Shown: positions 7,035 to 15,561 of the stretch, one piece after another
Layout of the letters: each line of letters begins with the position of its first letter
Numbering within the stretch: position 1 is the stretch's first letter
Source: Arcobacter caeni
GTDB taxonomy: Bacteria > Campylobacterota > Campylobacteria > Campylobacterales > Arcobacteraceae
NCBI RefSeq assembly: GCF_003063245.1
Contig: NZ_MUXE01000016.1
Location: forward strand, 1 to 43,949
Reading direction: 5' to 3'
DNA: 43,949 nt
Program-made: the position numbers and the translations under genes
Notes under the pieces: model-generated
What the model saw: only the letters and a program-made list of their open reading frames with translations
What the model was told of the DNA's origin: nothing
Databases searched by the model: none

Positions 7035-8276
7035 TTAAAAATCCTCTAATTTTAAATTTTTTTCTTCTTTTGTTTTTAAATCTTTAATATAAATAGTTCC
7101 ATTTTTTAATTCATTTTCACCAATTAGTGCAACAATAGTTGCTCCCAATTTTTCAGCTATTCCAAAGTGTTTTCCGAAACTTCTAGGTGCGTATTCTACA
7201 AAAGTTTTAGTTGTTTTTCTCTTTTGATTTGCAACTTTTAACATAGTATTTAAAGAATTTTCGTCTAAAGCTCCTACATATACAATATCTTGATTACATT
7301 GTGGCATTTTTACAAGTTCTAATAATCTTTCAATTCCTATTGCAAATCCAATACCACTAGTTGGTTTTCCACCTAAAAATTCAACTAACCTATCATATCT
7401 TCCACCACCTGCAATTGCACTTTGTGCGCCAATTTCATTACTCACAAATTCAAATGCAGTTTTGTTATAATAATCTAATCCTCTAACTAAGTTTGAATCT
7501 ACTTCATATTTGATGTTATTAAAATTTAAAATTTCTTTTAATTTTTCAAAATCTGTATCACATGAATCACATAAACTTGTTGTGATTTTTGGAGCATTGT
7601 ATAATAATAATTGACAGTTTTCATTTTTACAATCTAAAACTCTTATTGGATTAGTTAAAATCCTTCTATTGCAATCTTCACAAAGTTTTTCTTTAAAATT
7701 TGTTAAATGCTTAACTAGATTTTCTTTGTACGGAGGCATACAAATATTACAACCTAAAGAATTTAGTTTTAAAGTAAATCCAATTCCAAAAAAATCAAGA
7801 ATTTCTTTTATCATAATAATTATATTTGCATCTTCAAAAACTGAATCTATACCAAATACTTCACAACCAAATTGGTGAAATTCTCTAAGTCTTCCTTTTT
7901 GAGGTCTTTCATATCTGAACATAGGACCATAATAATACCATTTATAGTTTCCACCAGCACGGTCAAGTTTTTTTTCAACAAAATGTCTTACAACTCCAGC
8001 TGTTCCCTCAGGTCTTAAACAAACATCATTTTCACCTTTGTCAATAAATTGATACATCTCTTTATTTACAATATCAGAACTTTCTCCAACACTTCTTTTA
8101 AATAAAGCTGTTTCTTCTAATAGGGGTGTTTCAATGTACGAAAACCCATAATTCTTAGCAATTTTTGATGCATTTTCAATAAAATAGGTAAATAAAGAAC
8201 TCTCTTCATTTACAATATCTTTCATTCCTCTTAAGCTTTGTATTGTCTTAACATTTTTAGTTTCATTATTCGCCAT
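7035..8276 (-). CDS. hisS: Histidyl-tRNA synthetase
   Basis: This class II aminoacyl-tRNA synthetase charges tRNA-His. It has 413 residues, normal for bacterial HisRS. Motifs seen are LRGMKDI at the N-terminus, motif 2 in FRYERPQKGRLREFHQFG, the histidine-binding LVRGLDYYNKTAFEF and GGGRYDRL, and motif 3 in GIGFAIGIERLL. A C-terminal anticodon-binding domain follows. A cluster of cysteines in the insertion (CNICMPPYKE, CEDCNRR, CDSCDTD) could bind zinc. It overlaps tmk by 11 nt. Confidence 0.96.
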   Translation of the reverse strand: MANNETKNVKTIQSLRGMKDIVNEESSLFTYFIENASKIAKNYGFSYIETPLLEETALFKRSVGESSDIVNKEMYQFIDKGENDVCLRPEGTAGVVRHFVEKKLDRAGGNYKWYYYGPMFRYERPQKGRLREFHQFGCEVFGIDSVFEDANIIIMIKEILDFFGIGFTLKLNSLGCNICMPPYKENLVKHLTNFKEKLCEDCNRRILTNPIRVLDCKNENCQLLLYNAPKITTSLCDSCDTDFEKLKEILNFNNIKYEVDSNLVRGLDYYNKTAFEFVSNEIGAQSAIAGGGRYDRLVEFLGGKPTSGIGFAIGIERLLELVKMPQCNQDIVYVGALDENSLNTMLKVANQKRKTTKTFVEYAPRSFGKHFGIAEKLGATIVALIGENELKNGTIYIKDLKTKEEKNLKLEDF

Positions 8277-8835
8277 TTATAAAATCCTCAATTTTCTTTT
8301 CTATTTCTTCTATTTTTAAACTAGCATCAATGATAATATGATTTATATTTAATCTTTTAATTGTTTCTTTCATTCTATTTTGAATATTTATTAGATAATC
8401 AATTCCTCTTAATTCTATTGAATCATTCTCTTTTTGAGATAATCTAAATTTTAATTCATTTGGAGTTAATTCAAGTAAAATTACATGACTTGGTAAAGTA
8501 TTATTAGTTGCAATTAGATTTAAATTAATTAGTTCATCAATACTTAAAGCAGAAGCATAAGCAATACCTGAAATCATAGACCTATCAGAGATAATTGTAT
8601 CGTTCTTATACTTCTTTATAACTTCTTCAATATGTTCAGCTCTATCGGCCATAAAAAGAAACATTTCTGCTATTTTTGATTTAGCTTCACCATTAAGTGC
8701 CATAGTTCTTAACTTTATACCAAGTGGTGTTCCACCTGGTTCTTTTGTAAAAATTGCATAAGGTAATTTTTCTTTTAGAAGTTCTAATTGAGTTGATTTG
8801 CCAGCTGTATCAATTCCTTCAATTACTACATACAT
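8266..8835 (-). CDS. tmk: Thymidylate kinase
   Basis: The enzyme phosphorylates dTMP to dTDP. The 189-residue protein begins with the P-loop EGIDTAGKSTQ (residues 6-16), followed by the KEPGGTPLG substrate loop and the DRSMISGIAYAS motif (the DRY/H-type region). It is slightly shorter than E. coli Tmk, as usual for Campylobacterota. It overlaps coaD by about 10 nt upstream and hisS by 11 nt downstream, so expression is probably coupled. Confidence 0.93.
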   Translation of the reverse strand: MYVVIEGIDTAGKSTQLELLKEKLPYAIFTKEPGGTPLGIKLRTMALNGEAKSKIAEMFLFMADRAEHIEEVIKKYKNDTIISDRSMISGIAYASALSIDELINLNLIATNNTLPSHVILLELTPNELKFRLSQKENDSIELRGIDYLINIQNRMKETIKRLNINHIIIDASLKIEEIEKKIEDFINGE

Positions 8836-9311
8836 TTTAAAACTTTTTCAGGAATTAAATGTTGAAATTTTCCATTAAATCTTATGATTTCCCTTACAAT
8901 TGTAGAACTTACAAAGGCATTTTCTAAAGTTGGCATAAGATATAAAGTCTCTATTTTTTTATTTATTGAAGAGTTGGCATATCCCATTTGTAGTTCAAAT
9001 TCAAAATCAGATACTGCTCTTAACCCTCTAATAATTGTATTAATTTTTAAATCAACTGCTAAATCAACAAGTAAAGTATCAAATCCTAAAACAGTAACAC
9101 CCTCAATACCATCAGTTGCTGCTTTTGCGAAGTCAACTCTTTGTTCATGAGTGAACATTGGTTTTTTTAATTCACTTTTTGCAACAGCAATTATAACTTC
9201 ATCAAAAATATTTGCTGCTCGTTTTATAATATCTAAATGACCATTTGTAATTGGGTCAAAAGTCCCACTATAAATGGCTTTTCTATATGAATTAATATCA
9301 TTATTTGGCAT
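8826..9311 (-). CDS. coaD: Phosphopantetheine adenylyltransferase
   Basis: The enzyme catalyses the fourth step of coenzyme A synthesis, 4'-phosphopantetheine plus ATP to dephospho-CoA. The nucleotidyltransferase HxGH-type motif is seen in SGTFDPITNGHLDII, followed by IRGLRAVSDFEFE and the ISSTxVRE-like SSTIVREI. I prefer the ATG at 9309-9311 (MPNNDIN), which has GGGA five to six bases upstream. An upstream ATG at 9321-9323 in the same frame would add four residues and overlap ubiX by 10 nt. Confidence 0.95.
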   Translation of the reverse strand: MPNNDINSYRKAIYSGTFDPITNGHLDIIKRAANIFDEVIIAVAKSELKKPMFTHEQRVDFAKAATDGIEGVTVLGFDTLLVDLAVDLKINTIIRGLRAVSDFEFELQMGYANSSINKKIETLYLMPTLENAFVSSTIVREIIRFNGKFQHLIPEKVLKCM

Positions 9312-9313
9312 AT

Positions 9314-9868
9314 TTATTCCCATCTTTTATATAAATTATTATCAATTTTAAGTAAATCTAACCATTTACCTATTAAAAAGTTTTCCATATCTTCTAAACT
9401 TTGTTGCGCACTATAAAACCCTAAAATTGGAGGTGCAATTACAACTCCTAAGTTGGATAATTTAAGCATATTTTCTAAAGTAATACTATTTAAAGGCATT
9501 TCTCTAGGTGCTAATATAATTTCTCTTTTTTCTTTTAACATCACTGTAAAAGCTCTTGTTATTAAAGAATCTGAAATTCCTACAGCACATTTTGCTAAAG
9601 TATTCATTGAACAAGGAAGAATAATCATTTTATCGACCTTAAATGAACCAGATGCAATACTTGCACCTATGTTTGAGTCTTTAAAAATGGTTACATTTGG
9701 ATAATCGGTGAATATTTCTTTTGTAGAGAGTTGATTTTCAAGTTTTAAAGCAATTTTTGCACTTTTTGAGAATATAACAAAAACTTCAATCTCTTTTGGT
9801 AATTTTTTTACAAAATTAACACCAAGATTTGAGCCACTTGCCCCTGAAATTGCAACAGTTATTTTCAA
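9314..9868 (-). CDS. ubiX: Flavin prenyltransferase UbiX
   Basis: UbiX prenylates FMN to prenyl-FMN, the cofactor of UbiD-type decarboxylases. The 184-residue flavoprotein-like fold has the family landmarks VAISGASGSNLG at the N-terminus, the ILPCSMNTLAKCAVGISDSLITRA loop region, and APREMPLNSITLENM. It appears to head the minus-strand operon that runs to the permease at 3751. No ubiD gene is visible in the window, so the decarboxylase partner must be elsewhere. Confidence 0.92.
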   Translation of the reverse strand: MKITVAISGASGSNLGVNFVKKLPKEIEVFVIFSKSAKIALKLENQLSTKEIFTDYPNVTIFKDSNIGASIASGSFKVDKMIILPCSMNTLAKCAVGISDSLITRAFTVMLKEKREIILAPREMPLNSITLENMLKLSNLGVVIAPPILGFYSAQQSLEDMENFLIGKWLDLLKIDNNLYKRWE

Positions 9869-10079
9869 GAAAAACCTTTAGTTTTAGTATATGTAAAATG
9901 ATAATAGCAAAAAAAGACTTTTAATTCAATTACCTTGAAAACAGGGCTTTTTATTAGGATTTATAAGTTTAGATTAATATTTAAAATGATAACATTTTGT
10001 ATAAATATTATATCTACTAAATTTAACATTATGTTAATTTTAAGAATATTTAATATACTTAATGTAAAAGGATTTAAAT
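9869..10079. other. Divergent intergenic region ubiX / resolvase-like gene
   Basis: This is 211 bp without a convincing gene. It must hold the promoter of the ubiX operon on the minus strand and that of the resolvase-like gene on the plus strand. The region is extremely AT-rich, with many TATA-like sequences, so I cannot choose a -10 box. The only clear structure is the 15-bp palindrome at 10023-10037. Confidence 0.5.
10023..10037. repeat. 15-bp palindrome upstream of resolvase-like gene
   Basis: TTAACAT, one base, ATGTTAA: perfect 7-bp arms. It lies 43-57 bp before the ATG at 10080. It could be the binding site of the downstream resolvase-like protein or another regulator; AT-rich chance is not excluded. 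Confidence 0.4.
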
Positions 10080-10715
10080 ATGTCAAAAATTTTTACTTAC
10101 ATCAGAAATAATGAAAATAATCAGAAATATACACTTGAACAAAGAGCTTTAGTTGAGAATTATTTAGCCAAAAATAATATTACAGATTTTAAAAATATTG
10201 AAATAAATATAAGCACTCCAGTTGAAGAAAAAAACATCTTGGATCTTCTGAAAAATTGTGAAATGAATTCAACTATTATAGTTTCAAGTTTAAATGTTTT
10301 TGGAAGGACAATTGAGACTATTTTAGAAATAGTAAGATTCTTACTAACAAATAAAATTAGAATTATTATTGTTGAACAAAATCTGGATTTAATAGATGAT
10401 CAAGATATGTTAACTCAAATGATTTTAGGTGTTATTTCTATGACTATAGGTTTAGAAAAGGAGCTAATGAGCTTAAGAACAAAAGAGGCACTTACAGCAA
10501 AAAAATTAAATGGTATTGCTTTGGGAAAACCAAAAGGTACTATTCAAAAATCTAAGTTTGATTTACAAAGAGGAAAAATTGAAGAACTTTTAGCTGTTGG
10601 TTTAAGTGTGCGAAAAATATCAAAACTTTTAGGATATAACAATCACATTGGACTTAATAATTATGTTAAAAAAAGAAATATAAAAATAAATCTAAAGAGC
10701 ACTCAATCTATTTGA
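10080..10715 (+). CDS. Resolvase-like protein lacking the catalytic serine
   Basis: The 211-residue protein has the layout of a small serine recombinase: an N-terminal resolvase domain, a long helix (MTIGLEKELMSLRTKEALTAKK), the GKPKGT linker and a C-terminal helix-turn-helix (AVGLSVRKISKLLGYNN). However, the usual YxRVST catalytic segment reads YIRNNE, so the nucleophilic Ser is Asn11. The LDRLGRS segment reads LNVFGRT, replacing the conserved Asp and first Arg with Asn72 and Val73; only Arg9 and Arg76 remain. Strand exchange is therefore unlikely. A DNA-binding or regulatory role is an inference. It is the first plus-strand gene before rplI-hslV-hslU, separated by 71 nt with a likely promoter. 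Confidence 0.8.
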   Translation: MSKIFTYIRNNENNQKYTLEQRALVENYLAKNNITDFKNIEINISTPVEEKNILDLLKNCEMNSTIIVSSLNVFGRTIETILEIVRFLLTNKIRIIIVEQNLDLIDDQDMLTQMILGVISMTIGLEKELMSLRTKEALTAKKLNGIALGKPKGTIQKSKFDLQRGKIEELLAVGLSVRKISKLLGYNNHIGLNNYVKKRNIKINLKSTQSI

Positions 10716-10727
10716 TAAGAACATCTT

Positions 10728-10733
10728 TATAAT
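10728..10733 (+). promoter_or_regulatory. Candidate -10 box for rplI-hslV-hslU
   Basis: TATAAT in the context TCTTTATAATGG, 53 nt before the rplI start. No strong terminator separates it from the resolvase-like gene, so read-through is possible. Confidence 0.45.
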
Positions 10734-10786
10734 GGTTTAAAAAAAATATAGTAAAATAAAATTAATTAAAATTGAATGGAGTTATT

Positions 10787-11233
10787 GTGAAAGTATTATT
10801 AATCAAAGATGTAAAAACTTTAGGAAAAGCAGGTGAATTAAAAGAAGTAGCCGATGGATATGGGAAAAACTTTTTAATTGGAAAAGGTTTAGCATTACAC
10901 GCAACAACTGAAGTATTAAATAGATATAAAGCAGAACAAAAAAAAGCTGCTGAAAATGAAGCAAAAGAAATAGCAGCTGCAAAAGAATTAGCTGAAAAAT
11001 TAAATGCAACTAAACTTACAATAAAACATAAAGTTGGTGCAAATGGACAATTAATTGGTTCAGTTACAAATAAAGAAGTATCAGAAACATTAGAAGACCA
11101 ATTTTCTATTATGCTTGATAAAAAAAATATATCATTAGATAAAAAAATCAAATCTATTGGAATTTACGAGTTAGATTGTAAACTAGGACATTCAATTCAT
11201 GCAACTTTAAAAGTTGACATAATAGCAGAGTAA
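10787..11233 (+). CDS. rplI: 50S ribosomal protein L9
   Basis: L9 binds 23S rRNA near the L1 stalk and supports translational fidelity. The conserved N-terminal domain reads [19 protein letters not shown] then [14 protein letters not shown]; a long Ala/Lys/Glu-rich connecting helix follows, then the C-terminal domain. I choose GTG at 10787 (MKVLLIK) because TGGAG stands about six bases upstream and L9 proteins begin MxVILL; this gives 148 residues, the usual length. A TTG further upstream would add MNGVI, which is not family-like. hslV starts 4 nt after the stop. Confidence 0.95.
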   Translation: MKVLLIKDVKTLGKAGELKEVADGYGKNFLIGKGLALHATTEVLNRYKAEQKKAAENEAKEIAAAKELAEKLNATKLTIKHKVGANGQLIGSVTNKEVSETLEDQFSIMLDKKNISLDKKIKSIGIYELDCKLGHSIHATLKVDIIAE

Positions 11234-11237
11234 TAAG

Positions 11238-11774
11238 ATGTTTGATGCTACAACGATACTTGCATATAGAGGCGCTAATAAAGCAGTAATTGGAGGTGAC
11301 GGTCAAGTTACTTTTGGAAATACTATTTTAAAAGGCAATGCCACAAAAATTAGAACACTTTATAAAGACCAAATACTTGCAGGATTTGCAGGAAGTACAG
11401 CTGATGCTTTTAATCTTTTTGATATGTTTGAAGAACATTTAAATTCTTGTAAAGGTGATTTACTAAAATCTGTAATAGCCTTTTCTAAAGAGTGGAGAAA
11501 AGATAAAGTTTTAAGAAGACTTGAAGCTATGATGATAGTTTTAAATAAAGAAAAAATTTTTATATTAAGTGGAACAGGAGATGTTGTTGAACCTGAAGAT
11601 GGTGCGATTGCATCTATTGGAAGTGGTGGAAATTTTGCTATTTCAGCTGCACGAGCTTTGGTAAAACACTCAACTTTAGATGAAGAAGAAGTTGTACTAG
11701 AATCTTTAATGATTGCAGGTGAACTTTGCATTTATACAAATCAAAATATTAAAATATTAAAAATAGAGGACTAA
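11238..11774 (+). CDS. hslV: ATP-dependent protease proteolytic subunit HslV
   Basis: HslV forms the proteolytic chamber of the HslUV (ClpYQ) protease. The 178-residue protein begins [12 protein letters not shown], so the N-terminal catalytic threonine (Thr5) would be exposed by removal of a four-residue leader rather than only the Met as in E. coli. [31 protein letters not shown] and [14 protein letters not shown] are family hallmarks. It is located 4 nt after rplI and 6 nt before hslU, so the three genes form one transcription unit. Confidence 0.95.
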   Translation: MFDATTILAYRGANKAVIGGDGQVTFGNTILKGNATKIRTLYKDQILAGFAGSTADAFNLFDMFEEHLNSCKGDLLKSVIAFSKEWRKDKVLRRLEAMMIVLNKEKIFILSGTGDVVEPEDGAIASIGSGGNFAISAARALVKHSTLDEEEVVLESLMIAGELCIYTNQNIKILKIED

Positions 11775-11780
11775 TCAATT

Positions 11781-13109
11781 ATGGATATGACACCAAAACA
11801 AATAGTTGCATATTTAGATGATTATATTATTGGGCAAAATAATGCAAAAAAAACTATTGCACTAGCACTAAGAAATAGATATAGAAGAATGAGAGTTGAA
11901 CCAAAACTTCAAGAAGAAATAATGCCTAAAAATATTTTGATGATTGGAAATACAGGAGTTGGTAAAACTGAAATTGCTAGAAGAATGGCAAAAATGATGG
12001 GATTACCTTTTGTAAAAGTTGAAGCTAGTAAATATACAGAAGTTGGATTTGTAGGTCGAGATGTTGAATCTATGATTAGAGATTTAGTTTATGAGGGAAT
12101 AAATTTAGTAACTCGTGAGTTTGAAGAAAAAATCAAAGATAAAATTGATGATGAAGTGAATAAAAAAATTATTGAAAAATTAGTACCTCCACTTCCTGAA
12201 ACTGCTAGTGAAAGTGCAAAAGAGTCTTTTATTAAAACTTATAATACTATGGAGAAAAAACTTCTTAATGGTTCTTTGGATGATAAAAAAATAGAGATTG
12301 AAATTCCTAAAAAAGCTCATATTGAGATTTTAGATTCTTCAATGCCTTTTGATATGAGTTCTATGCAAGAAAGTCTAAATAAAATGTTAGGCGGATTAAA
12401 TAAAGAAACAATTAAAAAAGAAGTATTTATAAAAGATGCAAAAATTTTATTAAGAGGATTGGCAAGTGAATCTTTACTTGATTTGGAAGCTATAAAAATA
12501 GAAGCACTTAAAAGATGTGAAAATGGTGGAATTATCTTTTTAGATGAAATAGATAAAATTGCATCTAGCAAAAAAGTTCAAGGTCAAGACCCATCAAAAG
12601 AGGGTGTTCAAAGAGATTTACTTCCAATAGTTGAGGGAAGTAGTGTTCAAACAAAATTTGGACAAATAAAAACGGACCATATTTTATTTATAGCAGCTGG
12701 TGCATTTCATGTTTCAAAACCAAGTGATTTAATACCCGAACTTCAAGGAAGATTTCCTTTAAGAGTTGAATTAGAATCTCTTGATGAAGAGGCTTTATAC
12801 AAAATTTTAACAAATACAAAAAACTCTCTTTTACAACAATATAAAGCACTATTAGCCGTTGAAGAAGTAGAATTAGAATTTGATGATGAAGCAATAAGAG
12901 CATTTGCAAAATATGCAGTTACTGCAAATGAAAAAACTGAAGACATAGGTGCAAGAAGACTTCATACTGTTATTGAAAAAGTAATTGAAGATATATCTTT
13001 TGATGCAGATGAGAAAAAAGGCGAAAAAGTAATAGTAACAAAAGAATTAGTTGCTAGTAAGTTAGATGATATTGTTGATAATATCGATACAGCAAGATAT
13101 ATTTTATAA
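11781..13109 (+). CDS. hslU: HslU ATPase subunit
   Basis: HslU is the AAA+ unfoldase hexamer that feeds substrates to HslV. The 442 residues include the N-terminal TPKQIVAYLDDYIIGQ, Walker A GNTGVGKT (56-63), the variable I-domain (about 110-240), Walker B FLDEID (253-258), the sensor/arginine finger region around ELQGRFPLRVEL and GARRLHTVIE, and a C-terminus ending DTARYIL, the tail that inserts between HslV subunits. Length and motifs are normal. Confidence 0.96.
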   Translation: MDMTPKQIVAYLDDYIIGQNNAKKTIALALRNRYRRMRVEPKLQEEIMPKNILMIGNTGVGKTEIARRMAKMMGLPFVKVEASKYTEVGFVGRDVESMIRDLVYEGINLVTREFEEKIKDKIDDEVNKKIIEKLVPPLPETASESAKESFIKTYNTMEKKLLNGSLDDKKIEIEIPKKAHIEILDSSMPFDMSSMQESLNKMLGGLNKETIKKEVFIKDAKILLRGLASESLLDLEAIKIEALKRCENGGIIFLDEIDKIASSKKVQGQDPSKEGVQRDLLPIVEGSSVQTKFGQIKTDHILFIAAGAFHVSKPSDLIPELQGRFPLRVELESLDEEALYKILTNTKNSLLQQYKALLAVEEVELEFDDEAIRAFAKYAVTANEKTEDIGARRLHTVIEKVIEDISFDADEKKGEKVIVTKELVASKLDDIVDNIDTARYIL

Positions 13110-13132
13110 GTTATATATATTAATAACTTTTT
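13108..13132 (+). terminator. Possible weak terminator after hslU
   Basis: AAGTTAT (13108-13114) can pair with ATAACTT (13123-13129), followed by a short T-run. The stem is only 7 bp and A/T-rich, so the call is weak. Confidence 0.3.
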
Positions 13133-13171
13133 AGCTAGAATAATTTTTATTAAAAAACACGGAGTAGTAAT

Positions 13172-13480
13172 ATGAATATTGTAACATTTTGTCAAGTAGA
13201 TGAGTCTTTATTTAATCCAGAGTTTAATGTTGAATATTTTCATTCAACAGGGACAGCAAGCGATGCTGATATTGTAATCATTGATATTGATTCTATTTTT
13301 GAGTTTGAAGAAAATAAAACAAAAATTTGTAAAGATAAGTTTGTCTCAATAGCTATTATTGATGATGAAGGTGATTATGAAGCTTTTAAAAATTTTGGAA
13401 TTGATGCTTGGATAAAACATTCAGATATTTCACAAATAAACAATATTATTAATTTAGTAAACAAAAGGCTTTTATCATAA
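13172..13480 (+). CDS. Small receiver-like (pseudo-receiver) protein
   Basis: A 102-residue cytosolic protein that I do not recognise by name. Its outline resembles half to two-thirds of a CheY-type receiver: a beta strand ending in acidic residues (DADIVIIDID), another strand with acidic residues (SIAIIDDEGDY), then FGIDAWIKHSDISQINNIINLV, which imitates the GADDYLxKP end of receivers with a Lys in place. The phospho-acceptor Asp context is not canonical, so phosphorylation is doubtful. ATG 13172 has GGAG upstream. Its stop overlaps the presumed ATA start of tatD, so the two may be co-translated. Confidence 0.6.
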   Translation: MNIVTFCQVDESLFNPEFNVEYFHSTGTASDADIVIIDIDSIFEFEENKTKICKDKFVSIAIIDDEGDYEAFKNFGIDAWIKHSDISQINNIINLVNKRLLS

Positions 13481-14265
13481 TTATTGATACACATTGTCAT
13501 TTAGACAACAAACAATATTACGAAGATATTGATAAAGTTATTCAAAATGCTTTAAATCATAATGTAAAAGGTTTTTTAATTCCTGGTGCTGATTTTGATG
13601 ATTTACCACAAGCTGTTGCATTAGCTGAAAAATATAATGAAGTTTATTTTGCAGTTGGAATTCATCCTTATGATATAGATAAGTTTGATGAAGTTATTAT
13701 GGAAAAGTATGTAAATCATCCAAAATGTATTGCCATTGGTGAATGTGGTTTGGATTATTTTAGACTTCCTGAGGATGAAATTCAAAAAGCTGAAAATATA
13801 AAAAAACAAAAAGAGGTTTTTATAGCTCAAATAGAGTTTGCAAAAAAAGTAAAAAAACCTTTGATTATTCATATAAGAGAAGCTTCAAATGATTCACGAC
13901 AAATTTTGATTGATTATAATGCAAAAGAAGTAGGTGGAGTTTTACACTGTTTTAATGCAAGTGAACATTTACTTCTTTTGGCTGAACATAATTTTTATTT
14001 TGGAATAGGTGGAGTTCTTACTTTTAAAAATGCAAAAAAATTAGTAGAAATTCTTCCAAAAATTCCAAAAGATAAGTTATTAATTGAAACAGATGCTCCT
14101 TATCTTACTCCACATCCTCATCGAGGTGAAAGAAATGAACCGTATTATACGGTGTTTGTTTCTAGCAAAATAGCTGAAATACTCGAAATTAGTGATCTAG
14201 AAGTTCAAAATTTAACAACGAAAAATGCTAAGAAATTATTTAAAGAGTTTTCTAGTTTTTCTTAG
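13477..14265 (+). CDS. tatD: TatD family metal-dependent hydrolase
   Basis: This is a TIM-barrel metal-dependent deoxyribonuclease of the TatD family. The N-terminal metal site HCHLD is encoded from 13489 and is preceded by IID; other ligands are in GECGLDYF, IIHIREA, LHCFNAS and ETDAPYLTP. The first conventional ATG is at 13699, but a protein starting there would lack the essential HxH. The frame upstream contains no ATG, GTG or TTG before a stop, and AAAAGG lies 8 nt before an ATA codon (13477-13479) that would give xIIDTHCHLD and 262 residues, the normal length. I take that as the start: probably an ancestral ATGA overlap changed to ATAA, or a base error. Confidence 0.85.
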   Translation: MIIDTHCHLDNKQYYEDIDKVIQNALNHNVKGFLIPGADFDDLPQAVALAEKYNEVYFAVGIHPYDIDKFDEVIMEKYVNHPKCIAIGECGLDYFRLPEDEIQKAENIKKQKEVFIAQIEFAKKVKKPLIIHIREASNDSRQILIDYNAKEVGGVLHCFNASEHLLLLAEHNFYFGIGGVLTFKNAKKLVEILPKIPKDKLLIETDAPYLTPHPHRGERNEPYYTVFVSSKIAEILEISDLEVQNLTTKNAKKLFKEFSSFS

Positions 14266-14301
14266 ATATAATTTAAGATATATCAAGAAGATGGAGATTA
14301 T

Positions 14302-15561
14302 TTGCATAAATTTTTTATATTATTACTTTTTTTAGTAAATACTCTTTTCGCAAATGTATCTGAAGATGATTTAAAAATCTTAAAAGATTTGGGAATAGAG
14401 AGTTCTTTTATTACTGAAAAAAGTTTATTAGCTACTTTTGATGAATACTCTTCTAGTTACAATATAAATTATTACAATAATCTCTTGAAAAAATCTTCTT
14501 TAAATGTCCAAATAGTTAAAAATGAAATTCAAAATGAAAATCTTCCTGATGCCGTATTTTTTATTCCTTTATTAGAAGCTAGTTTTGTGAATCAAGAACG
14601 AGGGAAAAATAGCCCAGCTGGATTATGGCAAATAATGCCACTTACTGCAAAAAATTTAAGATTAAGAAATGATGAGAGTATTGATGAACGACTTGATTTA
14701 ATTAAATCTACAGATGCTGCAAGTTCTTATTTAAAAAAATATTATAAAAAATTAGATAAATGGTATTTAGCTATTTTGGCTTATAATTCAGGTGAAGGAA
14801 ATGTTGCTGAGGGAGTTGCTAGAGCCTCACTTGATAGATATTTAGAACTTAATCCTAATATGAATGATACTCCAAGCATTAGAAATTATAAAAAGATGCT
14901 TAGTGATTATAGAATTACTAAAACAGGGTTTAGTAATTTATATGATGTTTATAGTAGATTTGAATCATCTTATAGTTTAGAGTATTTAGTTAAAAATAAT
15001 AAAGAAAATAAATATTTAGCAGAATCAAGTATTACATATATGAGAAAATTAATAGCTTTTTCTATGATTGCAAATAGAGATTTATTTAAAAGTATAGATA
15101 AAAAAGCTAAATATACATTAGAAAAAGTAAAAGCACCAAAAGGTATACAACTTAGATCTTTAGCTAATGCTGTAAATATGGATTATAATGAATTTAGAAA
15201 TCTTAATAAACATATTAAAAAAGAGACTTTGCCAATTGATTCAAAATCTTATAATATTTATATTCCTCAAAATAAATTAGAACTTTATAATCAAAGAATA
15301 GTAACTATCAAACCTATCAAAGAAAATATAATTGATACAAAAGTAGTAGAAAATAAGAAAACAAAAAATGAAAATATAAAACAAAATAAAATAACAGAAA
15401 TTAAAAAAACTAATAAACCAATTATTTATATTATTAAAAAAGGTGATTCTTTTGAATCAATATCAAAAAAATATAAAGTAGATTTAAAAAAATTAAAAAA
15501 TGACAATAATAAAAAGTCAAATTTAATAAAAATAGGAGATAAAATTGAGATTTATAAGTAG
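14302..15561 (+). CDS. Lytic transglycosylase with SLT and LysM domains (MltD-like)
   Basis: This is a periplasmic or envelope peptidoglycan lytic enzyme that cleaves the MurNAc-GlcNAc bond. The 419-residue protein has a signal peptide ([15 protein letters not shown]), an SLT domain with catalytic Glu92 in PLLEASF, the [10 protein letters not shown] and AYNSGEG signatures, and a C-terminal LysM domain ([17 protein letters not shown] to the end) for glycan binding. TTG at 14302 is the start, with GGAG 8-9 nt upstream. It overlaps the downstream RlpA-like gene by 17 nt. The tatD, transglycosylase, RlpA, KdsC, LptC, LptA and EngB order matches the cluster around Cj0644-Cj0650 of Campylobacter jejuni as I recall it. 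Confidence 0.88.
   Translation: MHKFFILLLFLVNTLFANVSEDDLKILKDLGIESSFITEKSLLATFDEYSSSYNINYYNNLLKKSSLNVQIVKNEIQNENLPDAVFFIPLLEASFVNQERGKNSPAGLWQIMPLTAKNLRLRNDESIDERLDLIKSTDAASSYLKKYYKKLDKWYLAILAYNSGEGNVAEGVARASLDRYLELNPNMNDTPSIRNYKKMLSDYRITKTGFSNLYDVYSRFESSYSLEYLVKNNKENKYLAESSITYMRKLIAFSMIANRDLFKSIDKKAKYTLEKVKAPKGIQLRSLANAVNMDYNEFRNLNKHIKKETLPIDSKSYNIYIPQNKLELYNQRIVTIKPIKENIIDTKVVENKKTKNENIKQNKITEIKKTNKPIIYIIKKGDSFESISKKYKVDLKKLKNDNNKKSNLIKIGDKIEIYK

Noticed and set aside
10803-11151. Minus-strand open frames opposite rplI
   Set aside because: They are shadows of the ribosomal protein gene, made of repeated Leu/Phe/Ser codons without a ribosome site.
13699-14265. tatD starting at the first ATG
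   Set aside because: This would remove about 74 residues including the metal-binding HxH motif; the longer frame is clearly coding.
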